A DNA stretch of 64,000 bases, taken from NCBI RefSeq assembly GCF_041146795.1, contig NC_135176.1, positions 20,061,286 to 20,125,285 of the forward strand, read 5' to 3'. Under the pieces are notes generated by a model. The model made no database searches. It saw nothing but the letters and a program-made list of their open reading frames with translations, and was not told the origin of the DNA. Both the position numbers and the translations under genes were made by a program. Positions 61,815-64,000 of the stretch are shown here, one piece after another (positions within the stretch are counted from its first letter, which is position 1; each line of letters opens with the position of its first letter). Source of the DNA: Maylandia zebra. Its lineage: Eukaryota > Chordata > Actinopteri > Cichliformes > Cichlidae.

Positions 61815-62714
61815 TTCATTAAAAACATTCTTTAATCAAAATATGCAACTGTGTTTCTGATGTCCATCCTTTTCACCACATGAATGAGTGGTGGTTGTGT
61901 CCTGATCATATATGAACATCCGCACACGCACACACACTTATTCACACGCACTCTCACGCACAGGCTGACTACTTATAACATGATTAATCTGATTGTTCAG
62001 TGAAGCAGAGTGAAATAAAGAATATGATCCAGCAGCAGCAGCTTGGTAAAGCATCCAGTCATGTCCTCTGAGTGCCTCAAGAGGGAGAACACATCTGCTT
62101 GCTAACCAACTACACCAAACTTCCTTTATGGCTGTTTGTATACCGACTTTATCCCCTGACGCAAGCATTCTTGACTGATTTACTATCATGTATTTAAATG
62201 AAGAATTTCTGAATAACTCTCAGTACTGTTAAGTGTCTTTTTGAAATGTCTAAATTGAAAACATATGCTGTGAAAGTACACGCGTAACCCTGTCGCCTTA
62301 TACGAAGAATTCTCTGTGCTGAACCAGCTTTGCCAAAGAGCAGAACTTGAATGGAAACTGAAACACAGAAACATTCAAATATCAGTGTTGCTAAGAAAAC
62401 CCATTTTAGCCATCTGACAAAGTTCTCTTTTTGCTGTTTGGTTTCCATAGGAACAGTTAAAAAGACTTCAAAAAAGGTCAAAATTTCAATGTGTAAAAAC
62501 CAAAAGGATTAGTCTTTTCTCAATCCAAGAGTCCTTATGCTCCAGCAGATGCCTAATATCAGCCCAAACAAAGTTCTCAGCAAAAAATGTCTGAGAAGAG
62601 AAAAGAGAAGAGAAGAGAAGAGAAATCAGCTTCTTTTGTGTCCCTTGTTATCCTCCAACTTTTATACTATCACATCACTGGTATGCCCCGTTCCAGGCTG
62701 CCAGTTTGGGAGCA
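61815..62714 (-). other. ubtd2: Probable UBTD2 3' UTR
   Basis: No exon follows the stop. An ATTAAA signal on the minus strand near 61838 could end the transcript. It contains short CA and AAGAG tracts. Confidence 0.35.
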
Positions 62715-63214
62715 TCAATCCTCCTCCGGCGTGGGCTCTTGTGGCAGTGCGGCTACTTCTTCTGCTGCCACTGGCCCTGATGTTTCTGGTGTAGTTTCAG
62801 GCTCTGGTGGTGGTCGCTGGCTGAGGATGACCTGCACTACATAGTCTCTTGAGATGTTGAGTTGGTCCAAGCGCAGTCTGTCTGTCAGGGGCCGCCCTGA
62901 GAAAAACCAGCGTTGCGTTGCGGCAGGCACGCCCTCCTGACTTTGTAGACGCCGCTTCATTATGCCTACTGTGTCCGTGGAACGGACTGCCAGCCGGAGG
63001 TCGCGACCCGTGGAGAGGCGAAGCCGAAGCTGGCATTCCCCTCCTGTGCCAGGCTCACCGGCGCTGCCCAAGGACGGGTCGGTGGTTCCGGAGTCAGGAT
63101 CTGAACCGTCGGGCTCATCGGAGCGTTCCTCGATCATGTTGACGGGGGGAGAGAGGCAGTAGACTGGCAGCTGGTATCGATTCCCCAATTCATCGTAGCA
63201 TTCGGTTAGAGCTC
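62715..63214 (-). CDS. ubtd2: UBTD2 (ubiquitin domain-containing protein 2), last coding exon
   Basis: UBTD proteins are small cytosolic adaptors with an N-terminal UBTD helical domain and a C-terminal ubiquitin-like fold, reported to bind E2/E3 enzymes. This exon encodes the last 165 residues: [20 protein letters not shown] and PPVNMIEE (end of the UBTD domain), an acidic Gly/Ser linker, then the ubiquitin-like domain ([20 protein letters not shown] through [12 protein letters not shown] and [10 protein letters not shown]) and a Pro/Glu tail. The acceptor is TCTTCCAG|GAGCTC, entering in phase 1. NMIEE and STDTV favour UBTD2 over UBTD1. The linker is longer than in human, and the C-terminus is [10 protein letters not shown]-rich rather than short. 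Upstream exons lie beyond 64000. Confidence 0.93.
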
Positions 63215-64000
63215 CTGGAAGAACGGAGAATATAACCAATTAATTCAATATACCGGTATTAAAAAAAAAAAAAAAAAAAAAATCTAAATATTAATTTGGT
63301 TAATAAATCAAATGAAAGCTACAGATTATGGTTTGCAGGAATTGCCACTGTCAATAAATCACATTACAATATAAACAGAAGTGTAAGAGCTCGGTAAATG
63401 ATTAACTCGGAGCTTCCAATGCAGAGCCATAAAACACTAAAGTGAACAGGAGGGTCATTTCTAATTTTTCCTTTTCGTAACTCTTCATGGACTACTTGTC
63501 TAAACAAAAAAGTTCTAATATATAGATATATATACCTTGCTGTGCATGAGATGGAATACTTTCTGTTTAAAGAAATCTATTAGTCATTTGTAATAAAGTG
63601 AAAGTTAAAACATTTTTTCCCATTCAACAAAGCCAAAACCTGAACTATGCTTCATAATACCCTGGATTGATATGAAATGGAGAAATGAGAGTCATACAAA
63701 TAGAAAATAAAGATTGTAGGGGGACAGACTGTGGAAGCAGGAGAAAAGGGAAAGTCTCATCTTGGACTAAAACATAACGAAACATTATGTAATTTCTGTG
63801 ATTCAGACTCTGACAATAAAAGAGTTGGTGGACAGAAAGTGGGAATTATAGCATACTGAAGAGGTTGTGTCCACGAGTAAAAATGTAAGCCATTCTGTTC
63901 ACGAGGGGGATTCCTGACAGATACATACCCTGCAAAATAATTCAAAGTGACTACTTTTCATACCAAAAAACTAAAAGGTCATATTTATTGTGGATTAACA
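63215..64000 (-). other. ubtd2: UBTD2 intron (partial)
   Basis: No exon is recognised. It contains an A run at about 63260-63281 and AT-rich unique DNA. Confidence 0.5.

Overview
The window looks like teleost fish nuclear DNA. The evidence is five vertebrate multi-exon genes with compact GT-AG introns, dense CA/GT microsatellites, and fish-type repeats: a tRNA-derived SINE, Tc1-like fragments, hAT-type elements with 8-bp target duplications, and 5'-truncated non-LTR retrotransposons. A percomorph such as a cichlid is plausible, but I cannot name the species. No bacterial, phage, CRISPR or viral system is visible.

Layout. 1-15.3 kb: 5' part of EBF1 on the minus strand (coding exons 1-6; later exons lie left of the window), followed by its CpG- and GA-rich 5' region. 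15.3-24.9 kb: intergenic DNA with possible conserved non-coding blocks near EBF1, then a repeat nest that includes a MITE with perfect 24-bp terminal inverted repeats and a GC-rich repeat of about 2.4 kb. 24.9-41.6 kb: complete RNF145 on the minus strand, with an inferred long 3' UTR, 11 coding exons and a non-coding first exon. 42.9-54.7 kb: complete UBLCP1 on the plus strand, divergent from RNF145, with two repeat-swollen introns. 55.4-58.8 kb: complete IL12B (IL-12/IL-23 p40) on the minus strand, convergent with UBLCP1. 58.9-61.8 kb: intergenic DNA with Tc1, LINE and SINE fragments. 61.8-64 kb: last coding exon and probable 3' UTR of UBTD2 on the minus strand.

The order EBF1-RNF145-UBLCP1-IL12B is the one known at human 5q33.3, so this is a conserved vertebrate syntenic block. 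UBTD2 is further along the same chromosome arm in human. The genes are not an operon. They cover B-cell/neuronal transcription (EBF1), sterol-linked ER ubiquitin ligation (RNF145), nuclear proteasome dephosphorylation (UBLCP1), a secreted cytokine subunit (IL12B) and a ubiquitin-like adaptor (UBTD2). All exon joins were checked by hand for splice signals and reading phase. Protein comparisons are from memory of human family members. I found no evidence for an undescribed system. The most interesting signals are transcript-level oddities in IL12B, a GC-AG intron in UBLCP1, a changed Insig-contact motif in RNF145, and an identical 126-bp repeat in two UBLCP1 introns.
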